Below are positions 36,071 through 46,676 of a stretch of DNA of 64,000 nt, piece by piece. This DNA is from Diplolepis rosae (Eukaryota > Arthropoda > Insecta > Hymenoptera > Diplolepididae): assembly GCA_030998225.1 (NCBI GenBank), contig JAPYXD010000677.1:12151501-12215500 (forward strand). The letters run 5' to 3'. Position 1 is the stretch's first letter; the number at the start of each line of letters is the position of its first letter. A program made the position numbers and the translations under genes. The notes beneath the pieces are model-generated. The model worked only from the letters and a program-made list of their open reading frames with translations. It was not told the origin of the DNA and did not search any database.

Positions 36071-36335
36071 AACTTCCAGCCAAGTTACCTTTCGGAGTTG
36101 ACCTGAAAAAAATGCTCGAGAAAAAGAGATTTGGCTCCAATGAAGAAGTGATTACCGAAACTGAGGCCTATTTTGAGAGTAAAGGCGAATCATTCTACAA
36201 AAAAGGCATCGAAATGTTAGAGAAGCGTTGGAATGAATGTATTACGCTTGAAGGAAACTATGTTGATGAATAAAGTCAAATTTCCTGAAAAAACTGTGTT
36301 TTTCTTAGTTAGGCCGGAAACTTATTGAGTGATGT

Positions 36336-36809
36336 GTTCTAAATTTTGAATTATATTTGAATGGCAAAAGTCCCTTGTAAGACATTTTATTAGTTTTAAA
36401 CTAATTTTGAGGTACAGATAGAATATATATTCTATTTTTTTACACTGCAATACAGGGAATTGTGTTTATTAAATTGGATGGATTATTAAAAAACACCATT
36501 GTAAAGAATTATGAAAATATTTTATTGAAGAATACGCATTTATAATATTAATAACATCAGAGAACTTATAAATCGTGGGAACAATCAGACTTTTAAAAAC
36601 TTAGTTTCCAATTTGAAATCCTTTTGCGCCAATTTACCCGAAAGTGCCTCGATGATAAATTACAAATTTTTTGCATAATACGCTTCGTTTTCATGCAAAA
36701 ATCTTTTTCTAATCGTAAGTTTATTATCATATCTACTACTAAACTCCTGTTATCGATTCAACTAGGTATAACAATAAATTTACTATTTTTCACTTTTCGG
36801 TGAATCCAA
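36336..36809. other. AT-rich intronic DNA
   Basis: No feature supported. Confidence 0.45.
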
Positions 36810-37115
36810 TAAATATTGCTTGGATCCAGAAAATATATGTGTCGATCAAAGAAATTATTTCTTTGGTGATATTTCTTTGATATGAGGAAATATTTCTCTG
36901 CTGTGAATGTGAAAACTATTGAGCCAGACATATTTTCTTGAAGATCAAGAATCTAGTTTCTTTGAATATTTTTTCCCGCCCAAGAGAATATTTCTTCAGT
37001 TTGATCAAAAAGATTCTTTGAAGTGATAAGCACGTATGTGAATTAAGAAATTCATGCATGCGTAGATCAAGTAATTTAGGTTTCTTCAACTTAAAGAAAT
37101 GTTTTGTCAAAATCA
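36810..37115. repeat. Repeat with TTTCTTTGA/TCAAAGAAA word array
   Basis: Starts near ggatccagaaaatatatgtg; words atttctttgatnn and gatcaaagaaatt occur about ten times in both orientations. Similar in style to the repeats at 22235 and 41953. Ends not resolved. Confidence 0.5.
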
Positions 37116-37384
37116 GTGAGTACTATTTAATCTAAAAAATTTTTTTTACAAAAATAATATGGTGCTTTGTCAAAATTCCCATTGAAAATAGTAAAATCAT
37201 TGCCGAACTCAAATAAAAAATTATATCTTTCAAAACAACTGAAAAGTGCGCTGTAGTCGATTGCATATTTTTTTCGATGAAAATATTGTTTGGATCAGAA
37301 ATAGTATTGGATCATATTAACTACCTGTTTTTTTTAATATGCGCACACACTCAAAACCTCGAAGTACTTAAATCAATAGAAATC

Positions 37385-38142
37385 CCCTAGGAACTCTCCC
37401 AAACTTTCAGTTTACTCTCAGAATACTCTCAGAATGCTCTTGTGTATCAAACTCCTATTGGAATTGCTTAAATTACGCGATTTGCATACGTATAAAATTA
37501 AAAAGAAAGTGAAATGGCGTTAAAAAAATGCATTTCCAGCTGGAAAATCCCAGTTGAAAACACAACTGAAAATCCAACTGGATCTTCTGGCTAGAAATGC
37601 TAGCTAAACATCCAGCTGGAAAATTCGACTGGGAATCCCAGTTGGAAAATCAAGCTGAAACCCAACTGGATTACTCGACTTGAAATTCCAGCTCTAAAGT
37701 TCAGTTGGAAATCCCATCTGGAATTTCTAGTTAAAATTTCCAGCTGAAAAATCCAGTTAGCTTTCCAGATGAAATTTAAAGCCGGATAATCCAGTCAGAT
37801 TCCAGTTGGATTTTCCCTCTGGAAAACCCAGTCGGAATTTCCAGCTGGAAAGTTTAGTTGGACTTCCAACTGTGATTTCCAACTGAACTCTAAAGCTGGA
37901 ATTTCAAGTCGGGTAACCCAGTTAGATTTCAGCTGGATTTTCGCCTCAAAATTTCATTTGGAAATGCATTTTTTCAACGCCATTTCACTTTCTTGTTAAT
38001 GTTACATGTATGCGAATCGTGCAATTTAAGCAATTCCAATAGGAGTTTAATACACAAGAGCATTCTGAGAGTATTCTGAGAGTAAACTGAGAGTATTCTG
38101 TGAGTAAACTCTTAGTTGACTCTCAGACGCCCGTTCCTAGGG
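37385..38142. mobile_element. Fold-back element with CCAGCTGG-type palindrome array
   Basis: Ends CCCTAGGAAC / GTTCCTAGGG. Long inverted arms (about 37385-37545 and 37960-38142) include ctcagaatactctcagaatg repeats, caattccaataggag (right arm) and gtgaaatggcgtt. The ~430-bp core is an array of some twenty ~20-bp units with CCAGCTGGAA or CCAACTGGAA palindromes. No ORF. Target duplication not resolved. Confidence 0.8.
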
Positions 38143-38894
38143 TCGCAAAGATCTCCCCTACTTTCTTTACTTTTTGACTCTTTTTTCTGATCTTTTCTTC
38201 TGGCTTGAAATATCGATTTTATATCTAATTAGTTGTGCGTGATTCCACACCCAAATGTAGTTTCAGAAGGGGAGATAAATTGATGCGAAGATAAATTGAT
38301 CGTAAAACGTCTTCTGAACCTCGAATTCAAATTTCCTGAAATAAATTCCCCCTGAAGTAAATGATTACTATGGTGATAGATCCCATATAAGATTTTTTTC
38401 GTGTGAAGTATATAAAATATATATATAAAATACTGATAAAATATATAAAATACATTTCGAGTTTTTAGTGGATCCCAAAAACTACTGAAGAATTCTCAAG
38501 TTTTTATTGCACAATACCCTACACTGTTAGAAATTTTTGTACTCAACTTCCATTATTATTCCATACTATTCCACATATATTAAATTAAAAATGTTTAACT
38601 TAAAAAATACAAACTTTTATTCAAATTTTAATACACATGGGTATTTATCTTAATGCTGAATGAATTACCCTCTAGCAGTGTATATAGACTACCATTTTAT
38701 CTCGAAATAGGGAATTATGACCAGAACCCATGTAGGATCCCAGGTGGGTTCCTATGTAAGTCTCTATTTAAAATCTGTCAATGGGGATGCAGTTTTCAGG
38801 TTTACTAAAATTTTTTTCCTGCTAAACTGTTAGAAATTTCTACCGTAATTTCCCGAAATACATGACTGGAGTTTTATTCAGTTACAGTTTTGTA
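38143..38894. other. AT-rich intronic DNA
   Basis: Simple tatataaaat tract near 38405-38455. No other feature. Confidence 0.45.
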
Positions 38895-39307
38895 CTCCTT
38901 GAATCTGATTCAGTCAAATTTTCATGTACTTACAGTTTTGAACGTTCATTGAACGATAGAAAAATTTTTCTTTTAAACTAAATGATTAGTTTTTGGTGCA
39001 GAAAATTAAAAAATAGTGTACTGTTCATGAACGATTGTATATTTGAAGGGCCCTAAATATAAATATAATAATTAATTTTTTTATTGAAAAAAAATTTTTG
39101 TCATCGTTCAATGAACGTTCAAAACTGTAAGTACATCAAATTTTCACTGATTCACTAGTAGAAAATATTTTTCACTGTTCAATCAGTTAATTATCACTGA
39201 AGTAAGCAGTGAAATTGGACTGATTCTCATTAACCTCTTTTTAGCTATTTTAATCAGTCAAATTTCATTGATAATCAGTAGATTTTGTCTGATTCAGATT
39301 TAGAGAG
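38895..39307. mobile_element. Family D MITE, interrupted by family A
   Basis: Left end CTCCTTGAATCTGATTCAGT, right end ACTGATTCAG-like / TTTAGAGAG with TA flanks, and the internal ACCTCTTTTTAGCTATTT block. The family A insertion lies at 38924-39136. Confidence 0.75.
38924..39136. mobile_element. Family A MITE, copy 4, best-preserved example
   Basis: 213 bp, ends ATGTACTTACAG / CTGTAAGTACAT. Exact 9-bp duplication CAAATTTTC (38915-38923, 39137-39145); removing the element and one copy restores the family D text. Confidence 0.95.
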
Positions 39308-39697
39308 TAAAATGAAGATAGAATTTCAGAAAATTCAGTTTCTTTTTAGTATATTTAAGAAACAATTCCTTAACATTCAGTTACAAAGTGTTGAATATTC
39401 TGATACTTGTATCTGGAAATTCTGAAACTTGTAACAGGAATAATTTTAGGTTTTGGGAAACTAAAGTTTAATGCAGTTACATGTAACTGAAAATTTTGTT
39501 ACAGTTTGGTAATTTTATGATACATTGTATGAAAATTCTCTTACAGTTTAATAGTTTTGAGATACATTTTACGAAAATTCAGTTGAGTTTCATAATATTA
39601 AGAAAAATTTCCGGAAGTTCAGTACATTTTTCGAAATTTTAACATACCTTTGCTTAAAAACATCATAAATATCGTCAAATTTCACGTTATAAAAATG
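39308..39697. other. AT-rich intronic DNA
   Basis: Recurring gttacag/attcagtt words between 39330 and 39620 but no defined element. Confidence 0.4.
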
Positions 39698-39912
39698 GTG
39701 TACTTATGGTTTCGAACGTTCATTAAACGGTGGAAAATATTTTTTTTGAAAAATAATTTATTAATTTCTTCCCCTATTAAATTAAGAAGTAGGTTATATT
39801 TAATAACAAATTATAAGTTTTAAAGACTCACAATATAGACATAAAAATTAATTTTGTTTTGAAAAAAAAATTTTTGTCATCGTTCAATGAACGTTCAAAA
39901 CTGTAAGTACAT
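39698..39912. mobile_element. Family A MITE, copy 5
   Basis: Left end diverged (GTGTACTTATGG), right end canonical (CTGTAAGTACAT). Flanking 9-mers do not match, so it is either old or recombinant between copies. Confidence 0.7.
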
Positions 39913-39936
39913 ATGTTGTAAATTTCCGAACATTCA

Positions 39937-40067
39937 CTACCCAAGTTCTTGTGATAACAATTGAGATAGTAAGACCAACAAAAAAAATTGTTGTGCTAAC
40001 TAATAAAATAGTTGAGGCATATTTTACAAACCGAAGTAGTTGGTTTTACTAACCATTTTTTTCAGTG
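39937..40067. repeat. Family E MITE, right half only
   Basis: Starts in the loop (actacccaagttcttgtg) and contains the complete right arm to CCATTTTTTTCAGTG. The left arm is missing. Confidence 0.75.
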
Positions 40068-40225
40068 TCATTCTGAAATCGCAAATTAACTTGTTAACAA
40101 AATTTAAAAATTTGTACGTTTGAAAAAAGGAGTTTCTCAGGATAAAGCGAGATTTGGAAAATTTCCACGGGATCACTTTTTGGACTCGAAAAAAAATGAG
40201 TTTCTAACGAATAACAGGACTGTTA

Positions 40226-40437
40226 CACTGAAAAAAATGGTTAGTAAAACCAACTACTTCGGTTTGTAAAATATGCCTCAGCTATTTTATTAATTACCAC
40301 AACAATTTTTTCTGTTGATGTTACTACCCAAGTTCTTGTAATAACAATTGAGATAGTAACACCAGCAAAAAAAATTGTTGTGCTAACTAATAAAATAACT
40401 GAGGCATATTTTACAAACCGAAGTAGTTGGTTTTACA
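40226..40437. mobile_element. Family E MITE, nearly complete
   Basis: Left end CACTGAAAAAAATGG after TA (40224-40225). The right arm stops at agttggttttac, lacking the last ~20 bases. Arms differ at several sites, unlike the 14634 copy. Confidence 0.8.
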
Positions 40438-41518
40438 TATTATGTATAATTAAAATTTAAAGATCCATCGTTATACTTTAATCGTTTTAATTGAATTCAA
40501 AGGTTATGTTCACGTGCCGCGTTCACTGATTCCTAAGTGAAATTAAAGCAGGCACTGATTCATCAGTTGATATATTTCCACTGATATAATCAGTGACTAT
40601 TTCACAGATTCAGGTTTATAGAGTAACGATGATGAATTCGCCATGGATATTAATCAAACATAATTCACACACATATTTTTGTATTCATATATCATATATA
40701 ATTAACTTTCATTGAAATGCCTAATTTTTGGACATTTATCCTGTTTTTGACCCGAAAAAAGATGCCAGCATTAGGTATGAACGATGGAGCGAAACATATT
40801 GCATGTTCAATTTGCAGCTCTTTGGTATCCAAATGAACAGAATGTCTGCCTTTGCAGCAACTCAGTGAACATGTACATCCATGAAACATCTATGAACTTA
40901 CATGGCTGAACGTAAACATATATTGAAACCCGTTTGCGCAGGTACACTAGGATATTCATGGTCCTTCCGTGGGGCGTGAATTGCATAGAATCATGCGCAT
41001 ACAGAGTCAAGAGTTATGCATGTCGGTTTTGTCTTCGCGTTATCATTATAACGCATTTCCATTTATGAAGCAGATTACGAAACCAGGCTAAAGGGAGTTT
41101 CTTCAACTCAGGGACTGAAAACTCTGAAAGAGCGTTGTTACTCGATGCTTGTCAAGATAAAGCTTACACGGAGTTTTGAATTATCTTTTTTTTAATTACA
41201 TCCTTTTCTTGACAAGTCAACTCAGATTTTACACCGGAAATAGAAATTTTATATTGTTTGTGCAAATATTCATATTTTTACTCTGTGGTTTTCATATGAT
41301 ATCTTTTCATTATTGATCTGTTTTCTTTTTTCTGATATGGTGCAAATATGGAAACCTTCTAAGAACTAGTCAGAATCCTCACGATCATTTATTTACTTTA
41401 AAGAGAATCAAGCGTGACTTCCAGAATTCAAAACTCTACCAAATTTTAAAATGGAAATTTAATTTATAAATTGTTAAATGAATAACAAAAATAATTGAAT
41501 ATTGAGAATATCTATCTG
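40438..41518. other. AT-rich intronic DNA with a family D relic
   Basis: About 40527-40626 has cactgattcctaagtgaaat, tcatcagttgatat and ttcaggtttatagagta, a decayed family D-like right end. About 40750-41100 is unique, mixed composition, without a convincing gene. Confidence 0.4.
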
Positions 41519-41726
41519 CACGGAGGAAAAAAATTGTTGTATTAGCCAACCGGATTGTTGAAATAGAACTGACAAAATTTTTTTGCTGTCCTAACAAATT
41601 TTTATTTTTCCCTGCTAACAAAAGAGTTTGTTATTGTTCATTGCTTGATGAAACTTTTTGCAGGGAGAACTAAAATTTTGTTGGACCAGCAAAAAAAAGT
41701 TTGTTAGTTCTATATTTTTCCCCGTG
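41519..41726. mobile_element. Short CACGG-ended element
   Basis: Ends CACGGAGGAAAAAAATTG / TATTTTTCCCCGTG. Interior enriched in aacaaatttt and ttgttggac/ctaacaaa words. No ORF of note; TA duplication not evident. Confidence 0.55.
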
Positions 41727-41952
41727 AATATGACTTTTTCAATATTAATGATAGAAAGTTCGCAATTTTAATATTTGATTAAATCTGAGATTGCGAATTC
41801 CTATATGTGATTTTTTGTATGCAAAAGTTTTATCTGAATAAATTAATAAGGTGATTGATGAATGAGGTGAATGAAATTAATCAAATTTTTATTGATGATT
41901 AATTAGTCAATTCAATTAATTTCCCTCCGCTTTTGTAACAAAAACAAAACTA

Positions 41953-42240
41953 CACTCAGAAAAAATATTTGATAGAATCAAAAAAATTATTTTTTTGAAA
42001 CACTTTCTTTGATGTAAATAAATGTTTTGTTTTAATGAAACAAAATTTGTTTGATTCAAACAAAATTTCTTTGGACCAAATAAATATTTGTTCAAATCAA
42101 ACAAATTATATCTTTGACCACATATCAATGCATTAATTTCTTTGTTTTAAAGAAAAATTAATTTGATCCCAACAAATATTTATTTAGATCAAAGATATTT
42201 TGTTTGAATCAAACAAATTTTTTTTTCATTTAAACAAATC
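41953..42240. repeat. Repeat with GATTCAAACAAATTT word array
   Basis: From CACTCAGAAAAAATATTTG to about aaacaaatctcacact, words ttgtttgattcaaacaaa and relatives occur in both orientations. Similar in form to repeats at 22235 and 36810, with a different motif. Confidence 0.5.
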
Positions 42241-42639
42241 TCACACTAACTATAAGTGAAAAGTTATTTAACTTCGTTTATTGATATTATTAACGAAACG
42301 ATTTTGGAAAGTTGATGGGCTCTGTCGTTAGGACATAACACACTCATTTTTTAATTATGTCCAAAAATTCATCGAAGTAGTATTGGTCATCAAAATGTGA
42401 CCTATGTGTTCATAGAATGAGATATATCATTTCCAGAGTAGTTTTCTGTGCTGAATTCATATCTGGATTCTATTTTTCCCAGAACGTAAGGTTTTTAAGA
42501 TTTTTGGTGTTAAATTTTTTTTCAAAAAACCACAAATCGTATTATAAAAGGGTGTAAACATTTTTTTAAACTAAAAAAAATACATGATTGCGATGCGTTT
42601 TTTGACGCAGAATCCATTGATTGTTTTGTTTTTTCGATA
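42241..42639. other. AT-rich intronic DNA
   Basis: No feature supported. Confidence 0.45.
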
Positions 42640-43990
42640 TCTTATACAGTTTCTAAAATAATTTAAAAAAATTTTCCCGCTTTGCGGGCACATTCTTATC
42701 GCGCGCAGCTCGCTTCGCTCGCAAGTTTGAGCGCGCCTAGGGCGCGCGATTTAATCGTCACGCTTCGCGCTCCGTTCTTTTTGGACCTCGCGCTTAGCGC
42801 TCGGTCTTATGCTCTTCGCATAAATTTAAATTTATTTCTTATAATTTGATACTGAAGCTCAAATCAATTTATATGATATTACAGATGATGTGAATTACAC
42901 ATTTTCTCAAAGTCACTAAATTTTTTGTTGAGTTTAAGTGAAACAGAAAATACAATTCACTTAAGGCTCTATCGGCCTTAAGGAACACATTCTCGTCATG
43001 ACACTCGCGCTTCGCGCTCGATTTTCTGTATACATTTCAGTAACTTTTTAATAAACATATCACATATTTAGGCTAAAAAATGGAATTTTTCAATATAGTG
43101 TTTCTTATAATCAAAACATAAAATATACATTCTGTCGAGAACTGTCTTGATGATAACTTGTAGACCTCATTTAGGCAAATAATTTTCCATCTAAACGTGT
43201 TTTTTGTATCTCACATATTTTGTTTAAAAAATGGAATTTTAGAATTTTAATCGTATTTTTGGAATTGAAACGAAAAATATATGTTTTATCAGAAACTGAG
43301 TGAGACAAAAATTGTAGGTCTTTTTAAAAAGAACAACTTTGCATTTTTACGCTTTTTGGTATTTCACATATTATTGTTAAAAAAATTGAATTTTGGATTT
43401 TCAATAGTATTTTTTTAAATTAAAAAGAAAAATATATATCTTATGAAAAAATGTTGCAATTCAAATTTGTAGATCTTAATGTAGAAAATAATTTTATATA
43501 ATAAATTTTTTTCATATCTCGTATAATTTAACTGGAGAATGGAATTTTGATATTGACTTTTTTCAAGTTTTAACATGCTGTAACATTTCTAATTTTGGTT
43601 TAATCAAAGAATGTTATAAAGATAATTTGTAGAGATTTATGAGCACTATCAAAAACCAGTATTAGAATTTTTCATTTTTTTAAAAAGTTTTTTTCAAAAA
43701 CACAAAAAGTGGTCTACTTTCCTTAATTTTGGTGGGATATGGCTGGTTAACGAACTTGTCCTTACTTTTTCGGCTCCGATAAAGTGTACCAAAGCTCAAT
43801 TCAATCTGATAATTCTATCGAGAGTTATCGAGTATACGACCTGCAGACAGACAGACAGACACTTTCGTAAAAACCACTTTTTCTGACTCAGGGTGTCTCA
43901 AAACCTAAAGATTTGATGAAAATTTCGAAATTCATTTTTCACATAAAACTATTACCTTCTCATCCATGATGAGAATGTAAAAAAACAGTG
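42640..43990 (+). repeat. Family I repeat, longest copy, with CG-rich palindromes and internal tandem units
   Basis: Begins with a CG-rich block (cccgctttgcggg, cgcgcagctcgcttcgctcg, gcgcgcctagggcgcgc, cgcttcgcgctccg), repeated at 42995-43020. Then about three ~150-bp tandem units each carry aaaaaatggaatttt, a gtattttt, an aaaaatatat and ttgtagatct-like words (about 43060-43500). The 3' part is shared with 24180-24780 and includes gacagacagacagacac (about 43851) and gactcagggtgtctc. No coding frame, so the class of element is unknown. Confidence 0.65.
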
Positions 43991-44971
43991 TAAATTAGAT
44001 ACTCTTCAAACCTCGAATTAGTGCGAAGTTGTTCATTCCCCAAATAGTGAAATATCTACTTACTTTTAGTAACATGTAACTAATTAAAAAGTAAATTTAA
44101 CTAATTCATATTAAAAGTTTACTAATTCAGAGTAATATTTGACTAATTTTCAGTGAAAATTTCTTACTGATTGTGAGTGGACGAATTAGCGCTAATTCAC
44201 TAGTAAATTTTACTGTCAATTAGTACCTTCCGATAATTTGTATATTGATTTTTGGTACATCGAACAAATGTCAATACGTTTTATTAGAAAACATACTCCT
44301 TGTAAAAATTATTGGATACTTGATATTTTCTCAATATAAATATGCGTGTTATCATGAAATTGAGGAACACGGTAAAATGCGATTAAATTATAGATAATTA
44401 GCACGTTTGCAAGTGCCACAATCACAAGGGTTGTAATTAACTTGTATATATGGAGGTGCAATTAGTCGGGAGGTTGTGAGCAACGTGTAATCCTCAGACA
44501 ATGAGCCAAAAATATAGGTATCAGCATATAAACGCCCACAACCACTAGGTCACGATTTTTTACGAGCCAACTTCTTAAACGTGCAATTTGCCAGAAAAAT
44601 CGTCCCGCGGATATGTATTTCAAACTAGTAGCAAAGAAATTCGAGGGCGCAAAAGTTTAGTTCTAGGCAAAGAAATTTTCACACTTATCAGGCATTCAAT
44701 TATGTTCACAAATTATAGTTCGAAAGCCGAAAATATTGAAAAATTTATCTTTTTCGGAAGTAGAGTAAGAAGCAAAGTAAATTTATCAACAATCTATAAT
44801 TGGAGTTTAACCTTTAGCTTGCGTCCAAGGAGTGACCTAGAAATTGACCTATATAACAAAATTCTGCTTTCGTATGTGCACCATCTTTATTATGTGTACA
44901 CATGTCTATCTACAGTGAATGCTTTGTTTCACGTTCAGGAAACATCAATCGCAATTTATTTTTAATGCCTC
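43991..44971. other. Intronic DNA with an ACTAATT word array
   Basis: About 44010-44220 is rich in actaatt/aattagt words. The 125-codon frame at 44588 has no recognised domain. Confidence 0.4.
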
Positions 44972-46085
44972 CCCGGGATAAAATTTTCAAGTATACGGTT
45001 AGTCTACCGAGTCTCCCGAGTATACGAAACAGTATACCTCTGTGCCAAAAGGTAGACTCACGTATACTCCGGGAAAATACGGAAAGTCTACTAACGGTAT
45101 ACTCCGGTATACTAACAAAATGTTTAGTATACGGTTGGTATACTTTAGAATACTCCACGAAAGGTACGGAAAGTCTACCAACGGTATACTCCGGTATACT
45201 AACAGAATGTTTGGTATACGGTTGGTATATTTTAAAATACTTCCATAAAAAGTGCTGAAAGTTTACCAATGGTATATTTTCAGTGTACTCATCCACACAT
45301 GGCGTAGTTTTGCGTTGTGTAATGCACCTAAAAAAAATTTTTCGACCAGAATTTCATAATATTTTTTTATTTCTGTTTAAAAATTTTAATCATCGTAATT
45401 AATAGGTATAAAACTACCAACCCAGCTTGGGACTTTTCACGTACTCTGAAAAAAAAAATTTTGGCTATAATCTACACGAACACTGTATAAATTTAATTCG
45501 ATTTTATAAAAAACACGATCGAGGTACCACATTTTGACAGACTATATGTATTTACAGACAAAAAATGACAGCGTTCTACGCTCTAAAGCTCTTGCCACTG
45601 CACTGTTGTCTGTTTCTCATTGAAAAGGCGCGGGAACAGGGAAATAAGGTTTGGGATTTTCCCGGCAATTAGGACTGAAATTGTCATAACCTATTGTGTA
45701 TGTAGAGTTCAGTGCTCAAAGTATACGAGTGGAATATTCCAAGCAATCGTATACTATCGTATACCTTTCTTATACTTTTTGTATACTCCAAGGGATCAAT
45801 CGGTGTACTTTGGAGACTGGGTAGACTGTTTGGTATATCGCGTAGATTGAGTATACATTTGGTGGACTTTGGGAAACCGTTCAGTATACTTAGGAGATCG
45901 CGGAGACTAATTGGTATACTACTGCAGTATACCCTAACTAATTTGGTTGACTGCAGTATCTTTTTGGGTGACCCTTGGGTGACTCTTTGGTATACTCGGG
46001 ATACTCCGTATACTCATTCGTATACTTTTTGTATACTCGGGAGACTCCGTATACTCATTCGTATACTGAAAAATTTCATCTCGGG
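44972..46085. mobile_element. Element with ~26-bp inverted ends and two GTATAC-palindrome arrays
   Basis: Ends CCCGGGATAAAATTTTCAAG and, inverted, CCCGAGATGAAATTTTTCAG, each followed by GTATACG. I count about 25 GTATAC hexamers, confined to 44990-45290 and 45715-46075, with an array-free ~400 bp middle. The left array has two ~90-bp tandem units (ggaaagtctac.aacggtata...). ORFs on both strands are by-products of the palindromes. No transposase and no resolved target duplication. Confidence 0.75.
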
Positions 46086-46145
46086 TCTGTATTCTTTATT
46101 GACCATTCAATGAGATTTTTGGTCGTTTGAATTTTGTAAATAATA

Positions 46146-46651
46146 CTAGTTTACAAAATTTAAATAATTTCTGCCCACCACATCTTAATATGATTTTTTC
46201 ATGTATTTTGGCCCACTAAACACGAAAGTCACATTCAACAATTTTTTTTGTTCAATTTTCAGAGATAATATTTCTATTCTTGCCAGAATGATATATGAAT
46301 TTCCGACCTTCATTTTTGACAAAAAATCCAACTTTTCCATCTTATTAAAATCGCTAACATCTGAACTACTGGGCTGATCTGAAAACTTTAGGAAAGAAGA
46401 TTGTAGAGGATTCAGTTGCCTTCAATTTATATGCTTGTTTAGACAAATTGGTCAATTAAAACTCAAGATATACTGAAAAACGACGGAACAACTCTAAAAA
46501 TTGACTAAAAAATTTCGAACATTAATATTTAGAAAACGCTTCCATAAAAAAATCGTTGGGTGTGACTTTCGTGTTTAGTTGGCCAAAATGCATGAAAAAA
46601 TTATATTAAGATGTGGTGGGCAAAATTTTTTAGCAATTTTGTAAACTATTG
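46146..46651. mobile_element. Fold-back MITE, ~105-bp arms
   Basis: Arms carry agtttacaaaatt, tgcccaccacatcttaatat, tttcatgtattttggcccac and aaacacgaaagtcac, returning inverted at about 46545-46651. TA on both sides (46144-46145, 46652-46653). Confidence 0.75.
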
Positions 46652-46676
46652 TAATCCATCATTTAAGGTAGTTCAT

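Larger units (their letters stand above)
33695..36273 (+). pseudogene. Mariner 1 transposase pseudogene
   Basis: The N-terminal HTH region reads MDKKEFRVLIKHCFL ... KSTIIDWYAEFKRG ... ERSGRPKTAVVP, then a TAA (33905-33907), then the same frame SDRKLKLCEIADTLKMSEGS ... SKWMPRLLTPNQ. A frameshift near 34085 moves to TMDETWIHHYTPETK ... KVMASVFWDANGILFIDYL, another stop follows near 34400, and the VLFHRDNASCH region carries the second catalytic Asp. The frame is lost at ...FELLP (about 34515). It resumes at about 36097 with DLKKML, FGSNEEVITETEAYFESKG and ends CITLEGNYVDE* (36271-36273). Inactive. Confidence 0.85.
33590..36335 (+). mobile_element. Decayed mariner (mariner 1), split by later insertions
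   Basis: The 5' leader (aaatttcatgacaatctgac), the transposase remnant and the 3' end (ccggaaacttattgagtgat, about 36314-36335) are in mariner order. The body is interrupted from about 34530 to 36070 by mariner 2 and by a GTAC-palindrome segment. I could not find a matching 5' inverted repeat, so the left end is probably truncated. Confidence 0.75.

Noticed and set aside
37530..37965. CRISPR-like array of short repeats
   Set aside because: Repeats are degenerate palindromes without unique spacers, inside inverted arms, in a eukaryotic genome.
43851..43867. GACAGACA tract as an independent microsatellite
   Set aside because: Part of the family I 3' end; the same place in the 24180 copy has a variant (gacggacagacagg).
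44588..46113. Overlapping ORFs on both strands around the GTATAC arrays
   Set aside because: Produced by the repeated palindrome (Ser/Thr/Tyr-rich on both strands), with frames that shift between repeat units.
46144..46653. Treating the 46146 and 46677 fold-backs as one element
   Set aside because: They have separate ends and separate flanks (TA versus TTAA), with 21 bp of other sequence between them.
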